Shown here in pieces: positions 63,697 to 64,000 of a DNA stretch of 64,000 nucleotides. The notes under the pieces were generated by a model. That model was given only the letters and a program-made list of their open reading frames with translations. It did no database searches and was not told where the DNA came from. The stretch is from Baylisascaris procyonis (lineage: Eukaryota > Nematoda > Chromadorea > Rhabditida > Ascarididae): the NCBI GenBank assembly GCA_037389465.1, contig JAZARR010000221.1:2582501-2646500 (forward strand). The letters run 5' to 3'. Every line of letters starts with the position of its first letter. Position 1 is the first letter of the stretch. The position numbers were made by a program, and so were the translations under genes.

Positions 63697-64000
63697 CTAA
63701 AATGCATAAGTGCTTATTTCGAATATTCTGCTCATTCTGTTTATTTTTTTCTCAGTATTCTGTTATTCTCAGTATTTTCTTAACAAATTCTCAGCATTAT
63801 GCTTGTTTTATTTCTTTTATTTCATGTTGATGTAAAAAAATAAGCAGAATATAATAATGCATAACTTAATGGCAGTGTTGGACAGCCATTAGACTGGTGC
63901 TTTTATTATGGGATTTGATATCGTCAAAAATCAGATTTCAGATAGAAAATGAAAATACTCGAACAATAAAAATCTTCTCTTATGGGTTAACTTCGCATCA
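63697..64000. other. Window end, nothing recognised
   Basis: AT-rich, presumably intron upstream of the 63555-63696 exon if that gene model is right. Confidence 0.3.

Noticed and set aside
1..64000. CRISPR arrays, bacterial operons, integrated virus
   Set aside because: No regularly spaced repeats, no Shine-Dalgarno-led long ORFs, and no polymerase, capsid or integrase motifs were seen on either strand.

Overview
This is AT-rich eukaryotic DNA with intron-rich genes, most likely from a parasitic-type nematode. Three proteins can be rebuilt exon by exon, and each uses GT/AG introns with short TTTCAG-like acceptors, the worm pattern. The LIS1 protein shares worm-type wording (HGAPTR after the coiled coil), and several start codons lie just downstream of a possible spliced-leader acceptor. 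The long introns (one about 10 kb) and the base composition suggest a Spirurina/ascarid-type worm rather than Caenorhabditis. That placement is inference. There is no sign of bacterial DNA, an integrated virus or a CRISPR array.

All three secure genes lie on the minus strand and read right to left. (1) LIS1/PAFAH1B1 (lis-1), 45691 down to 24009: 11 exons, 423 aa, the dynein regulator. It has a ~10 kb first intron and one non-canonical GC-AG intron. (2) Mitochondrial ribosomal protein uS17m (mrps-17), 15023 down to 12553: 4 exons, 147 aa. (3) POP1, the large RNase P/RNase MRP subunit, 10620 down past base 1: 15 exons and 846 codons, with only the last codons and stop missing. Every splice junction in these three models keeps frame, which is the main support for them. 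The gaps (1.9 kb and 9 kb) are too wide for a classical worm operon.

The rest is long introns and intergenic DNA. It holds microsatellites and homopolymers (two AT runs, A23, C13, G17, TC), two short tandem duplications (55 bp and 46 bp) and two tRNA-like relics. There are two blocks of broken coding-like sequence: 35.6-37.0 kb, nested in LIS1 intron 1, and 53.8-57.0 kb. The second contains a 250-codon stop-free frame.

The right end (47.9-64 kb) has several isolated exon-like segments that I could not join into complete genes: a signal-peptide first exon at 48.0 kb, a segment with a CNNPxP motif like thrombospondin type 1 repeats at 58.8 kb, a possible plus-strand first exon at 61.06 kb, and three good minus-strand exons at 62.5-63.7 kb, one with a PWWP-like strand. 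These are candidates. Nothing in the window is clearly a new biological system.
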